Source: Pseudomonadota bacterium
GTDB lineage: Bacteria > Pseudomonadota > Gammaproteobacteria > Pseudomonadales > Pseudohongiellaceae
Direction: 5' to 3'
Length of the DNA: 5,357 bases
NCBI GenBank assembly: GCA_022563075.1
Contig: JADFOC010000224.1
Span: 1 to 5,357, forward strand
The notes beneath the pieces are model-generated. The model saw only the letters and a program-made list of their open reading frames with translations, ran no database searches and had not been told where the DNA came from. Below, piece by piece: positions 1 to 5,357 of this stretch. The position numbers were made by a program, and so were the translations under genes. How positions within the stretch are numbered: position 1 is the first letter of the stretch; the number at the start of each line of letters is the position of its first letter.

Positions 1-619
1 AGGCCTGTTGCGGGGTGATGTTCGCGAAGTCCTCCAGTGGCGTCGTCAAAAAAGGTCCCCCGGATGCGGTGAGTACAACCTTTTCAACGTGCCGGAACTG
101 TGAATTACTTAGCCCTAGAGCAACCGGCGGCAGGCATTGAAAAATGGCGTTATGCTCACTGTCGATCGGAATTATCAGCGCGCCCGAATCGACCGCAGCC
201 TGCATCAGCAAATCGCCCGTCATTACCAGGGATTCCTTGTTCGCCAGCAGCACTCTCTTGCCGCTGGTAACGGCCGCCAGGGTCGATTCCAGCCCAGCCG
301 CGCCAACGATCGCTGCCATCACCGAATCTACCTCGGCATCACTGGCGACTCGATCCAGCGCATTCTTCCCAACCAGTAACTGGGTACCGCAATCACTGTT
401 TTCAATCAGTGTGGAAAATTGTTCCGCCGCGTCGCACTCTGTGACCACGGCGAATTTCGGCTGGTAGCGCTGGCATTGTTCGAATAACAACTCGACATTT
501 CGGTTAGCGCTTAGGGCATGCAGCTTAAATCCGGGATTCTCTTCCATGACGGCGAGCGTTTGCCGACCAATGGAGCCAGTGGATCCGAGTATGGTAACGG
601 TGTGGATCTGGTTGTTCAT
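1..619 (-). CDS. dxr: 1-deoxy-D-xylulose 5-phosphate reductoisomerase, N-terminal half (3' end cut by window)
   Basis: Dxr (IspC) is the cytosolic NADPH-dependent enzyme that rearranges and reduces DXP to 2-C-methyl-D-erythritol 4-phosphate, the committed step of the MEP isoprenoid pathway. About 206 residues are visible of a family length near 400. The NADPH-binding loop GSTGSIG is at residues 12-18, ANKESLV at 126-132, the metal-ligand segment PIDSEHNAIFQ at 151-161 (Asp153, Glu155), and the flexible-loop start LTASGGPF at 183-190. The residue after GPF is Leu, where many relatives have Arg. The ATG at 619 forms an ATGA overlap with the cdsA stop (TGA at 618-616), so translational coupling is likely; the only SD-like stretch (GGGTGA) lies rather far upstream. 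No frameshift is seen. Its product supplies IPP for the upstream uppS gene. Identification is secure; the C-terminal half cannot be judged. Confidence 0.97.
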   Translation of the reverse strand, partial: MNNQIHTVTILGSTGSIGRQTLAVMEENPGFKLHALSANRNVELLFEQCQRYQPKFAVVTECDAAEQFSTLIENSDCGTQLLVGKNALDRVASDAEVDSVMAAIVGAAGLESTLAAVTSGKRVLLANKESLVMTGDLLMQAAVDSGALIIPIDSEHNAIFQCLPPVALGLSNSQFRHVEKVVLTASGGPFLTTPLEDFANITPQQA

Positions 620-1485
620 GCGTATTGAGAATCACCCAGGATCAACATAGTCAACAGCACGAACGAAGGAGTGGCCGCCATCAGGCCATCGACACGATCC
701 AACAGGCCGCCATGCCCCGGCAGCAAGCTACCACTGTCTTTTATGTTTTGGTTGCGCTTCAACATGCTCTCCAATAGATCACCGACAACACTGAAAAAAG
801 TGACGCACAAAATGAGCACGCCTAACAACAGGAATCGCCAAATTGATAATTCCAGTAAATAAGTATGCATCATCCAAGCAAACCCCAGACCTATTAACAG
901 ACAGACTGTGAAGCCTCCCCAGACACCCTCCCATGATTTCTTCGGGCTCACATTGGGTGCCAACTTTCTCCGACCAAAATTTACGCCAAAGAAATAGGCG
1001 CCTACATCGACTGCAGCAACCAGCACAATTAGTACCAATACCAGATATCCGTCCGGCAATAAATACTTCAATTGAACTAATCCCACCCAGGTTGGAATCA
1101 GCGTAAACATACCCATGCTTGCTATTTTAGACTCATCATTCCATAGATTTTTGTTCTGGGGGTAAGTCGATAGCATAAACAACGCGAGAGTCCAGAACAA
1201 CAAACCAAGCCCGAGTATAATGGCTGCCCGTACTGCGTCGATATTCTGCGCTGACGGAGTGATGCGCAACAGGAAGAACAGACCAAAGATCATGCTGGCA
1301 ATGGTGCTGCAATAAATCACCTTAGATCTGGGCTCATTGAGCCCAATAAAACCACTCCACTCCCAAGTTGCCAGTAACGTCAGTAGAGCAAATAAGACAG
1401 CAAAATTAAATGAGGAAAGCAACGTCGTTGCAGCTATCAAGGCAAGCATTAGGAGAGCAGCCGTGATAATGCGCTGCCTAAGCAC
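616..1485 (-). CDS. cdsA: Phosphatidate cytidylyltransferase (CDP-diglyceride synthase)
   Basis: CdsA is an inner-membrane enzyme that makes CDP-diacylglycerol from phosphatidic acid and CTP, the branch point for bacterial phospholipids. The chosen start, GTG at 1485, gives 289 residues, close to the roughly 285 of E. coli, and the N-terminus LRQRIITA matches the usual family beginning. The protein is a string of hydrophobic segments (about eight). GRRKLAPNVSPKKSWEG begins near residue 171, and the family signature runs at 240-266 (SMLKR, then KDSGSLLPGHGGLLDRVD). The frame stays open upstream to 1626, but that would overlap uppS by 149 bases and add unrelated residues. GGAAGA at 1496-1491, 5 bases before the GTG, supports the short form. 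The gene overlaps the uppS end by 8 bases and dxr by 4. It looks somewhat more AT-rich than tsf or dxr. Confidence 0.95.
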   Translation of the reverse strand: MLRQRIITAALLMLALIAATTLLSSFNFAVLFALLTLLATWEWSGFIGLNEPRSKVIYCSTIASMIFGLFFLLRITPSAQNIDAVRAAIILGLGLLFWTLALFMLSTYPQNKNLWNDESKIASMGMFTLIPTWVGLVQLKYLLPDGYLVLVLIVLVAAVDVGAYFFGVNFGRRKLAPNVSPKKSWEGVWGGFTVCLLIGLGFAWMMHTYLLELSIWRFLLLGVLILCVTFFSVVGDLLESMLKRNQNIKDSGSLLPGHGGLLDRVDGLMAATPSFVLLTMLILGDSQYA

Positions 1486-2230
1486 TATTATCTTCCAATC
1501 CCTGATTTTGGTCGTGACCGCCATAGCGACGCTGGCGATTAGCAAAATCATCCAGCGCCAACTGAAATTGTTGGTCATCGAAATCTGGCCACAAGCAATC
1601 TGTGAAATATAATTCCGTGTAGGCAAACTGCCACAGCAAGAAATTACTTATTCGATGCTCGCCACCCGTTCGAATACAAAGATCCGGATCAGGGTAGTCA
1701 CTTATGCTAGTATGTTCATGCACCATGTCCAGGTCAATGGAATCGCTACGAAGTTCGCCCTGCTCTACTTTGCAGGCAAGTGCCCTGACCGCATTCGTTA
1801 TGTCCCATCGACCACCATAATCAGCGGCCACGATTACGGTAGTGCCGGTGTTATTGCCGGTCAGTTCTTCGACTTCCTGCATGTTAGTTTGCAATTTCCT
1901 GGAAAAATCGGTGCGATTGCCAATGAATCGCAAACGTACATTTTTCTTATGTAACTGATTGATTTCTTTGCGCTTTAAAACTGTAAGAAACAACGCCATC
2001 AAGCCCTGAACTTCCTTGCTCGGTCGCATCCAGTTTTCACTGCTGAATGCAAAAAGAGTGAGGATTTGAATATTTCGATTAACGCAGGAATTGACTATCT
2101 CTCTGGCTGCCTCGGCGCCATGGCGATGACCGGATTTTGCCGGCATTCCCCTTGCTTTAGCCCATCGGTTATTACCATCCATGATGATGGCCACGTGCTG
2201 GGGATATTGTGATTTAGGGTCAGGTGTCAT
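1478..2230 (-). CDS. uppS: (2Z,6E)-farnesyl-diphosphate-dependent undecaprenyl diphosphate synthase
   Basis: UppS (IspU) is a cis-prenyltransferase that adds eight isopentenyl units to farnesyl diphosphate, making the C55 carrier for peptidoglycan and other surface polysaccharides. The 250-residue length is usual. HVAIIMDGNNRWAK carries the catalytic Asp18 and the P-loop-like MDGNNRW at 17-23; FSSENW is at 62-67 and RTGGEHRISNFLLWQ at 187-201 (Arg187, Arg193 and Ser195 are the expected diphosphate contacts), followed by TELYF with Glu206. The ATG at 2230 is the only reasonable start: no other Met precedes Met17 of the catalytic motif. There is no Shine-Dalgarno sequence before it, only an AT-rich run (2231-2247). 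The 3' end overlaps the cdsA GTG by 8 bases. Partner genes: dxr for precursors, cdsA for membrane lipid supply. Confidence 0.97.
   Translation of the reverse strand: MTPDPKSQYPQHVAIIMDGNNRWAKARGMPAKSGHRHGAEAAREIVNSCVNRNIQILTLFAFSSENWMRPSKEVQGLMALFLTVLKRKEINQLHKKNVRLRFIGNRTDFSRKLQTNMQEVEELTGNNTGTTVIVAADYGGRWDITNAVRALACKVEQGELRSDSIDLDMVHEHTSISDYPDPDLCIRTGGEHRISNFLLWQFAYTELYFTDCLWPDFDDQQFQLALDDFANRQRRYGGHDQNQGLEDNSA
1491..1496 (-). promoter_or_regulatory. Ribosome binding site of cdsA, deciding a GTG start
   Basis: On the minus strand GGAAGA is followed by TAATA and then GTG (1485-1483). Purine-rich core and 5-base spacing are good. It sits inside the last codons of uppS, just before the uppS TAG (1480-1478), and favours the internal GTG over the longer open frame that begins at 1626. 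Confidence 0.75.
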
Positions 2231-2260
2231 TATATATAATATTTATACAGCCTTGCTGAC

Positions 2261-2297
2261 CACCTCATGTCAAGATGTATTCTGGGCGCTTGAGGTG
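2261..2297 (-). repeat. Inverted repeat in the frr-uppS gap
   Basis: A perfect 7-base inverted repeat, cacctca at 2261-2267 and tgaggtg at 2291-2297 on the plus strand, encloses a 23-base loop. In the uppS leader RNA it could form a 7-bp stem. There is no T-run after it, so it is not an intrinsic terminator. TTGACA (2274-2269, minus strand) lies in the loop, and TATAAA (2247-2242) follows, but the 21-base gap between them is too long for a standard sigma-70 promoter. The role is unknown: leader structure, RNA processing site, weak internal promoter or chance. Confidence 0.35.
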
Positions 2298-2312
2298 CAG
2301 TGCTACAAACTG

Positions 2313-2870
2313 CTAAAAAGAAAGTAATTCATTTTCTTTTACCTGATAAGCTGATTCTACCGTTGCGATGTAATTATCGGTCAATTTTTGAACTTGCTCT
2401 TCCGCTCTATGCTGTTCGTCTTCACTGATCTCTTTTTCCTTGCCCAGATCCTTAAAATCAGAATTCGCATCCCGTCGAATATTTCGTATAGCGACTCGGG
2501 CATTCTCTGTCTCCTGCTTCGCCTGTTTGGTAAATTCTCTACGAGTTTCCTCAGTGAGGGGAGGCATGGGTACGCGAATAGTGTCGCCATTATTGGAGGG
2601 ATTTAGTCCTAAATCAGATTTCAATATGGCCTTTTCAATTTCGCCAATTAATACCTTCTCCCATGGCGATATGATCAGCGAACGCCCTTCTTCAACATTC
2701 ACACTAGCGAGTTGATTTAGAGGAGTGTCGGTTCCGTAGTAAGACACCAGGATACTATCGAGAATGCTCGGGTGTGCCCTTCCCGTTCTGATTTTTCTGA
2801 ATGCTTCCTCCAATGAAGCAACACTCTTCCGCATTCTCTCTTCTGCATCGGTAATTGTTTCTTTTATCAT
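2313..2870 (-). CDS. frr: Ribosome recycling factor
   Basis: RRF, with EF-G, splits post-termination ribosomes into subunits so they can start a new round of translation. Taking ATG at 2870 gives 185 residues, the E. coli length, and the N-terminus then aligns with E. coli RRF without a gap (ERM at 11-13, RTGRAHPS at 28-35). Domain I helices surround domain II (approx. residues 31-105, including YYG.DTPLNQLA). RVPMPPLTEE and NIRRDAN are conserved, with the key Arg at 132. An upstream in-frame GTG at 2891 and ATG at 2888 would add six or seven residues with no SD before them; instead, that stretch supplies the RBS for 2870. The gene follows pyrH by 45 bases, as is usual in proteobacteria, and is separated by 82 bases from uppS. 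Confidence 0.97.
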   Translation of the reverse strand: MIKETITDAEERMRKSVASLEEAFRKIRTGRAHPSILDSILVSYYGTDTPLNQLASVNVEEGRSLIISPWEKVLIGEIEKAILKSDLGLNPSNNGDTIRVPMPPLTEETRREFTKQAKQETENARVAIRNIRRDANSDFKDLGKEKEISEDEQHRAEEQVQKLTDNYIATVESAYQVKENELLSF

Positions 2871-2876
2871 TATATG

Positions 2877-2886
2877 CTCTCTCACC
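2877..2886 (-). promoter_or_regulatory. Ribosome binding site of frr
   Basis: The minus strand reads GGTGAGAGAG, then CATATA and ATG (2870-2868). GAGAG is 6 bases from this start, and GGTGA also complements the 16S rRNA tail. It supports the 185-residue start over the upstream GTG/ATG pair at 2891 and 2888. Confidence 0.6.
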
Positions 2887-2915
2887 ATCACCTAGTGGAC
2901 AATGCAGTTTAGACT

Positions 2916-3635
2916 CTATTCAATCAAGGTACCATCCGGCTTGCCCATTACATTCTTGAGCAATGCTCCGGGTCTATTCATGTTGAACACCTGAATTGGT
3001 ATTTTGTGATCGCGGCTTAAACATATCGCAGTCAAGTCCATTACACCGAGCTTCTTCTCGATTACTTCATCATAACTAAGTTTGTCAAACTTTACTGCGT
3101 CGGCATTTTCTTCAGGATCAGATGAATAAACTCCATCCACCTTGGTCGCCTTCAATATCAAGTCTGCACCTATTTCGATGCCACGCAAACATGCTGCGGT
3201 ATCGGTGGTAAAAAACGGGTTACCCGTGCCGGCAGAAAATATCACCACATCGCCGGCCTCTAAATGGCGTATCGCGGTGCGCCTGTCATAGTGCTCAACG
3301 ACTCCGCTCATTGGAATGGCTGACATCACCCGGGTTGGAATACCAGCCCTCTCCAGGGCATCTTGCATGGCCAGGGCATTCATTACCGTCGCCAGCATGC
3401 CCATGTGATCACCCGTCACCCTATCCATGCCAACGGCATGCAGCGCCGCACCTCGGAACAGGTTACCACCACCTATTACCATGCCAATCTGCACACCAAG
3501 CGCCACCAGTTGTCCCACTTCCAGCGCCATACGATCCAGCACTTTGGGGTCGATTCCGAAATCGGCATCCCCCGTCAACGCCTCGCCGCTCAGCTTCAGC
3601 AAAATGCGTTTGTATTTTCGCTGCTGTTTTGACAT
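2916..3635 (-). CDS. pyrH: Uridylate kinase (UMP kinase)
   Basis: PyrH is the bacterial hexameric UMP kinase of the amino-acid-kinase fold, converting UMP and ATP to UDP and ADP in pyrimidine nucleotide synthesis; in the family it is activated by GTP and inhibited by UTP. The 239 residues match the usual length of about 240. LLKLSGEAL at 12-20 is the ATP-phosphate loop, GGGNLFRG at 55-62 binds the phosphates, [13 protein letters not shown] at 75-87 includes the UMP-binding Asp76, [13 protein letters not shown] at 137-149 is the acceptor-site loop, and [13 protein letters not shown] at 163-175 lies at the nucleotide pocket. The ATG at 3635 is 8 bases after the tsf stop. No strong SD precedes it, so it probably depends on ribosomes finishing tsf. 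From memory, E. coli has a longer tsf-pyrH gap with its own signals; here there is no room for them. Confidence 0.97.
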   Translation of the reverse strand: MSKQQRKYKRILLKLSGEALTGDADFGIDPKVLDRMALEVGQLVALGVQIGMVIGGGNLFRGAALHAVGMDRVTGDHMGMLATVMNALAMQDALERAGIPTRVMSAIPMSGVVEHYDRRTAIRHLEAGDVVIFSAGTGNPFFTTDTAACLRGIEIGADLILKATKVDGVYSSDPEENADAVKFDKLSYDEVIEKKLGVMDLTAICLSRDHKIPIQVFNMNRPGALLKNVMGKPDGTLIE

Positions 3636-3643
3636 CGGCTTTT

Positions 3644-4546
3644 CTAGGGAGCCTCTGCGCCGTTGCTGGCTGAACCTTTCACTTGAGCCGCCACTTCTTG
3701 AGCGAAATCGACCTCCTCTTTTTCGATTCCTTCACCCACCTCAAAGCGCACAAACTTAACCACATCTGCCCCCGCTTCCGCCAGCAGATCCGAAACCTTA
3801 ATATCAGGATCCTTGACGAAGGGCTGATCCCGCAAGCTTACTTCCGCAATAAATTTTCGCAATCGACCACTGATCATTTTCTCTATAATCTCTTCTGGTT
3901 TACCGCTTGCGCGTGCCTGCGCCGAGTATATTTCAGATTCTTTCGCCAACACGTCCTTGGGTACCTCTTCGGCACGTACTACCATGGGATTTACGGCGGC
4001 AATATGCATGGCGATGTCCCGAGCCAGAGATTCATCGCCACCTTGTAACGCAATGAGCACCGCTATTCGATTGTTGTTGTGCACATAGCTTTCGACGATG
4101 CCTCGGTTCGCATCATCAAACTGCACGCGATCGACTCTACGCAAGTTGATATTTTCGCCGATTTTCTGAACCAACGCCTGCCGTGAGTCTTCCAGGCCGG
4201 CATTCAACAGCCCCTCGACATCAGCTTCTTTATTCGAATAAGCCAGCTCCAGTGCCTGCTGGGCAAATTTCAGAAAATTTTCATCCAGCGCGGCAAAATC
4301 TGTTTCGCTGTTTACTTCCACCACCACACCGAAATTTCCATCCTCGGCGATCTTAGTCAGCACAATGCCTTCAGCCGCAACTCGACTCGCCTTTTTCGCC
4401 GCTTTTAAGCCGCTGGCTTTGCGTAAATCATCGATCGCCTGCTCCATTGCTCCATTGGCTGTAATTAATGCCTTTTTGCAATCCATCATGCCTACGCCAG
4501 TTCTTTGGCGCAGTTCTTTAACCATGCCTGCGGTAACAGTTGCCAT
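3644..4546 (-). CDS. tsf: Translation elongation factor Ts
   Basis: EF-Ts is the cytosolic nucleotide exchange factor that releases GDP from EF-Tu. The 300 residues are slightly more than the 283 of E. coli, the excess being partly a short Ala/Ser/Gly-rich C-terminus ([13 protein letters not shown]). The N-terminal UBA-like domain holds [19 protein letters not shown] at 9-27. The core contact region reads [15 protein letters not shown] from residue 77; the usual motif is TDFVAK, so the Val after Asp83-Phe84 is Ala and the Lys is Leu. [10 protein letters not shown] is at 129-138. A coiled-coil region is expected near 185-230. AAGAGGT upstream of the ATG gives a well-spaced RBS. The gene is separated from rpsB by 148 bases with a terminator-like hairpin and abuts pyrH closely, the classic rpsB-tsf pairing. 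Confidence 0.97.
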   Translation of the reverse strand: MATVTAGMVKELRQRTGVGMMDCKKALITANGAMEQAIDDLRKASGLKAAKKASRVAAEGIVLTKIAEDGNFGVVVEVNSETDFAALDENFLKFAQQALELAYSNKEADVEGLLNAGLEDSRQALVQKIGENINLRRVDRVQFDDANRGIVESYVHNNNRIAVLIALQGGDESLARDIAMHIAAVNPMVVRAEEVPKDVLAKESEIYSAQARASGKPEEIIEKMISGRLRKFIAEVSLRDQPFVKDPDIKVSDLLAEAGADVVKFVRFEVGEGIEKEEVDFAQEVAAQVKGSASNGAEAP

Positions 4547-4553
4547 GTTTGAT

Positions 4554-4560
4554 ACCTCTT
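4554..4560 (-). promoter_or_regulatory. Ribosome binding site of tsf
   Basis: AAGAGGT on the minus strand, with 7 bases (ATCAAAC) before the ATG at 4546. This is the clearest Shine-Dalgarno sequence in the window and agrees with independent, high-level translation of EF-Ts. Confidence 0.75.
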
Positions 4561-4572
4561 GCTTAATTCTGC

Positions 4573-4591
4573 CGAAGTGCCAACAGCTTCG
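4573..4591 (-). repeat. Small hairpin in the tsf leader
   Basis: The plus strand has cgaag (4573-4577) and cttcg (4587-4591), a perfect 5-bp stem with a 9-base loop, about 12 bases upstream of the tsf RBS in the mRNA. It is short and may be chance, although it falls just after the terminator-like hairpin and could shape the tsf leader. Confidence 0.25.
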
Positions 4592-4605
4592 TGTATTTCA
4601 TTTGT

Positions 4606-4629
4606 AAAAAAGGGGCTGCTCGCCCCTTT
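4606..4629 (-). terminator. Intrinsic (rho-independent) terminator-like hairpin between rpsB and tsf
   Basis: The minus strand reads AAAGGGGC (4629-4622), loop GAGCA, then GCCCC running into six T residues (4616-4606). The stem is 8 bp if AAA pairs with the first three Ts, or 5 bp GC-only with the full U-tract free. This is the standard layout of an intrinsic terminator. No convincing promoter for tsf is visible after it, so it most likely stops only a fraction of transcripts and raises S2 output relative to EF-Ts and the downstream genes. On the plus strand the tail is poorer, and no plus-strand gene ends here. Confidence 0.8.
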
Positions 4630-4671
4630 CACATTGGTTGAATTGATTCCTGTGGCTGGGGATTCAATCAA

Positions 4672-4690
4672 GCGAGGCCGATCGCCTCAC
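4672..4690 (-). repeat. Hairpin just after the rpsB stop
   Basis: GTGAGGC (4690-4684) can pair with GCCTCGC (4678-4672) on the minus strand around the loop GATCG: seven pairs including one U-G. It begins four bases after the rpsB TAG. No T-run follows, so it is more likely a 3'-end stabilising or processing structure than a terminator. Slightly further along, TTGAAT/ATTCAA (4638-4643 and 4662-4667) could form a second, weaker stem. Confidence 0.35.
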
Positions 4691-4694
4691 TTCC

Positions 4695-5357
4695 CTATGA
4701 ATCGTCCTTCGCCTTCGCCTTCGAAACGGTGGCCGCCTTTTTCTTGGCTGGCGCCTTTTTCTTGGCTGGTGATTTCTTTTTTTCTGCTACTTTTTTCTTA
4801 GCAGGTGCTTTCTTCTTGGCAGCCGCCTTCTTCTCGGTTGCCGGTTCCTCTGCCCCCGCGCTGGCTGGTGCTACTTCGGTTTCCTGGTCCGCCTTCGGGG
4901 CTACAGCGACTTCGCTTACGGTGGCTTCAGTTGCTACGGCAACCGGCGCCTCGGTGATCTTATCGTCTGTTTCCGCGGCGTCCGCAGTTGCCTGTGTGGT
5001 AGTGCCGGTAGCAGCTGGCACCGGAGCCACACCTTCAGATGCCGTCGCGGATGCGGCGGCTGGCGCTGCTGCCACCGCCGCACTCTCAGCGGTTGCGGAA
5101 GCAGTGAACTCATCTTGTTCCGAAGTCGTACCTGCAACTACCGTCTCGTCAGTACCCACATCGCCATCGACTTCCACGAATTCGTTGTCGCCAACAGCAG
5201 GTTCGCTAAGTCTTCGGCCTTCGATACACGCTTCGGCTATGGCCGTGGTATAGAGTTGGATAGCCCTGATTGCATCATCGTTGCCAGGGATTACATAATC
5301 CACGCCATCCGGATTACTGTTGGTGTCCACCACACCAATCCCGGGAATTTTCAAATT
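4695..5357 (-). CDS. rpsB: Ribosomal protein S2 (uS2), C-terminal part with a long low-complexity tail (5' end cut by window)
   Basis: S2 sits on the back of the small ribosomal subunit and is needed to anchor S1. The visible 220 residues start in the S2 core: [19 protein letters not shown] and [19 protein letters not shown] are diagnostic, ending at EGRRL (residue 50 of the visible part). E. coli S2 ends about 15 residues after this point; here 170 residues follow in the same frame. The first 125 or so (5207-4833) are rich in Ala, Val, Thr and Pro with 26 Asp/Glu and only 2 Lys. The last 45 (4832-4698) hold 20 Lys and 13 Ala in PAKKKA-type repeats, like histone H1 or AlgP tails. If the missing N-terminal part is of E. 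coli length (about 177 residues), the whole protein is near 397 residues instead of 241. The true start lies outside the window. Core identity is certain; the function of the tail is unknown. Confidence 0.96.
   Translation of the reverse strand, partial: NLKIPGIGVVDTNSNPDGVDYVIPGNDDAIRAIQLYTTAIAEACIEGRRLSEPAVGDNEFVEVDGDVGTDETVVAGTTSEQDEFTASATAESAAVAAAPAAASATASEGVAPVPAATGTTTQATADAAETDDKITEAPVAVATEATVSEVAVAPKADQETEVAPASAGAEEPATEKKAAAKKKAPAKKKVAEKKKSPAKKKAPAKKKAATVSKAKAKDDS
4735..4769 (-). repeat. 18-base tandem repeat encoding PAKKKA units in rpsB
   Basis: The 17-base plus-strand sequence gcctttttcttggctgg occurs at 4735-4751 and again at 4753-4769, an 18-base period (six codons). Looser copies continue to about 4825. 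It encodes the Lys/Ala/Pro repeats of the S2 tail and is the kind of tract that can change copy number by slippage. Confidence 0.85.
4776..4782 (-). other. Slippery heptamer A AAA AAG in the rpsB reading frame
   Basis: In the rpsB frame the codons are GCA GAA AAA AAG AAA, so the heptamer A AAA AAG falls in exactly the phase used for -1 frameshifting in E. coli dnaX. A -1 shift would replace the last part of the lysine tail and end at TGA 4689-4687, past the normal stop. I see no strong upstream SD-like stimulator and no convincing downstream hairpin, so use of the site is uncertain. The sequence motif is certain; the function is speculative. Confidence 0.3.

Noticed and set aside
1486..1626. 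47-residue N-terminal extension of CdsA with a membrane-helix-like stretch
   Set aside because: It overlaps the well-conserved end of uppS by 149 bases, is not part of the CdsA family, and a good RBS with GTG start lies at 1485.
2871..2891. Longer frr start at GTG 2891 or ATG 2888
   Set aside because: No SD precedes these codons, whereas ATG 2870 has one and gives the exact 185-residue RRF length with gap-free N-terminal alignment.
3311..3673. Plus-strand open frame of 120 codons opposite pyrH and the tsf end
   Set aside because: It is a proline- and serine-rich antisense shadow of pyrH with no motif or RBS. Other plus-strand frames (144-467, 1655-1954, 3427-3759, 3683-4048) were rejected for the same reason.
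4547..4605. Possible tsf promoter (TTGGCA or TTTACA as -35)
   Set aside because: No acceptable -10 hexamer lies 16-18 bases downstream of either.
4729..5253. Plus-strand open frame of 174 codons that looks like a hydrophobic Ala/Phe/Leu membrane protein
   Set aside because: It is the exact antisense of the rpsB tail: the Lys AAG/AAA and Ala GCN codons read backwards give Phe/Leu and Ala/Gly. There is no RBS and no family resemblance.
5352..5354. TTG codon as a start of a short rpsB or a separate tail protein
   Set aside because: It falls within the conserved S2 core; the frame is open to the window edge and the real start lies upstream of the window.
1..5357. New defence, mobile or secretion system
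   Set aside because: Every gene is a recognisable housekeeping gene in a conserved operon; no integrase, transposase, terminal repeat, CRISPR repeat or unknown gene was seen.

Overview
This window is a housekeeping operon of a gammaproteobacterium. All seven recognisable genes lie on the minus strand, so transcription runs from high to low coordinates: rpsB (5' end cut by the window edge), tsf, pyrH, frr, uppS, cdsA and dxr (3' end cut by the other edge). From memory, this order with dxr after cdsA is the Pseudomonas arrangement; Escherichia coli has dxr between frr and uppS. Together with the protein sequences this suggests a Pseudomonas/Cellvibrio-like gammaproteobacterium of moderate GC content, but no closer identity can be read by eye.

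Layout, in transcription order. The end of rpsB (ribosomal protein S2) carries an unexpectedly long low-complexity C-terminal tail of about 170 residues. A 148-base gap follows, holding a hairpin close to the stop and a good intrinsic-terminator-like hairpin, then tsf (EF-Ts) with a clear ribosome binding site. pyrH (UMP kinase) starts 8 bases after tsf, and frr (ribosome recycling factor) 45 bases after pyrH. An 82-base AT-rich gap with an inverted repeat separates frr from uppS (undecaprenyl diphosphate synthase). From there the genes overlap: cdsA (CDP-diglyceride synthase) starts at a GTG inside the end of uppS, and dxr (DXP reductoisomerase) starts in a 4-base ATGA overlap with cdsA.

How they work together. 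rpsB, tsf and frr serve translation (small subunit, EF-Tu recycling, ribosome recycling). pyrH feeds UTP/CTP synthesis. dxr starts isoprenoid precursor synthesis, uppS uses those precursors to make the C55 lipid carrier for peptidoglycan, and cdsA consumes CTP to activate phosphatidic acid for phospholipid synthesis. The cluster therefore couples protein synthesis to envelope growth.

The full length is almost all coding and no mobile element, RNA gene, CRISPR array or unknown gene was seen. I do not find a new multi-gene system. The one truly unusual item is the two-block tail on S2 (acidic Ala/Val/Thr/Pro-rich linker followed by a lysine-rich, histone-H1-like end), which also contains a dnaX-type A AAA AAG slippery heptamer in the correct frame. 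Start sites for cdsA and frr are revised here relative to the longest open frames.
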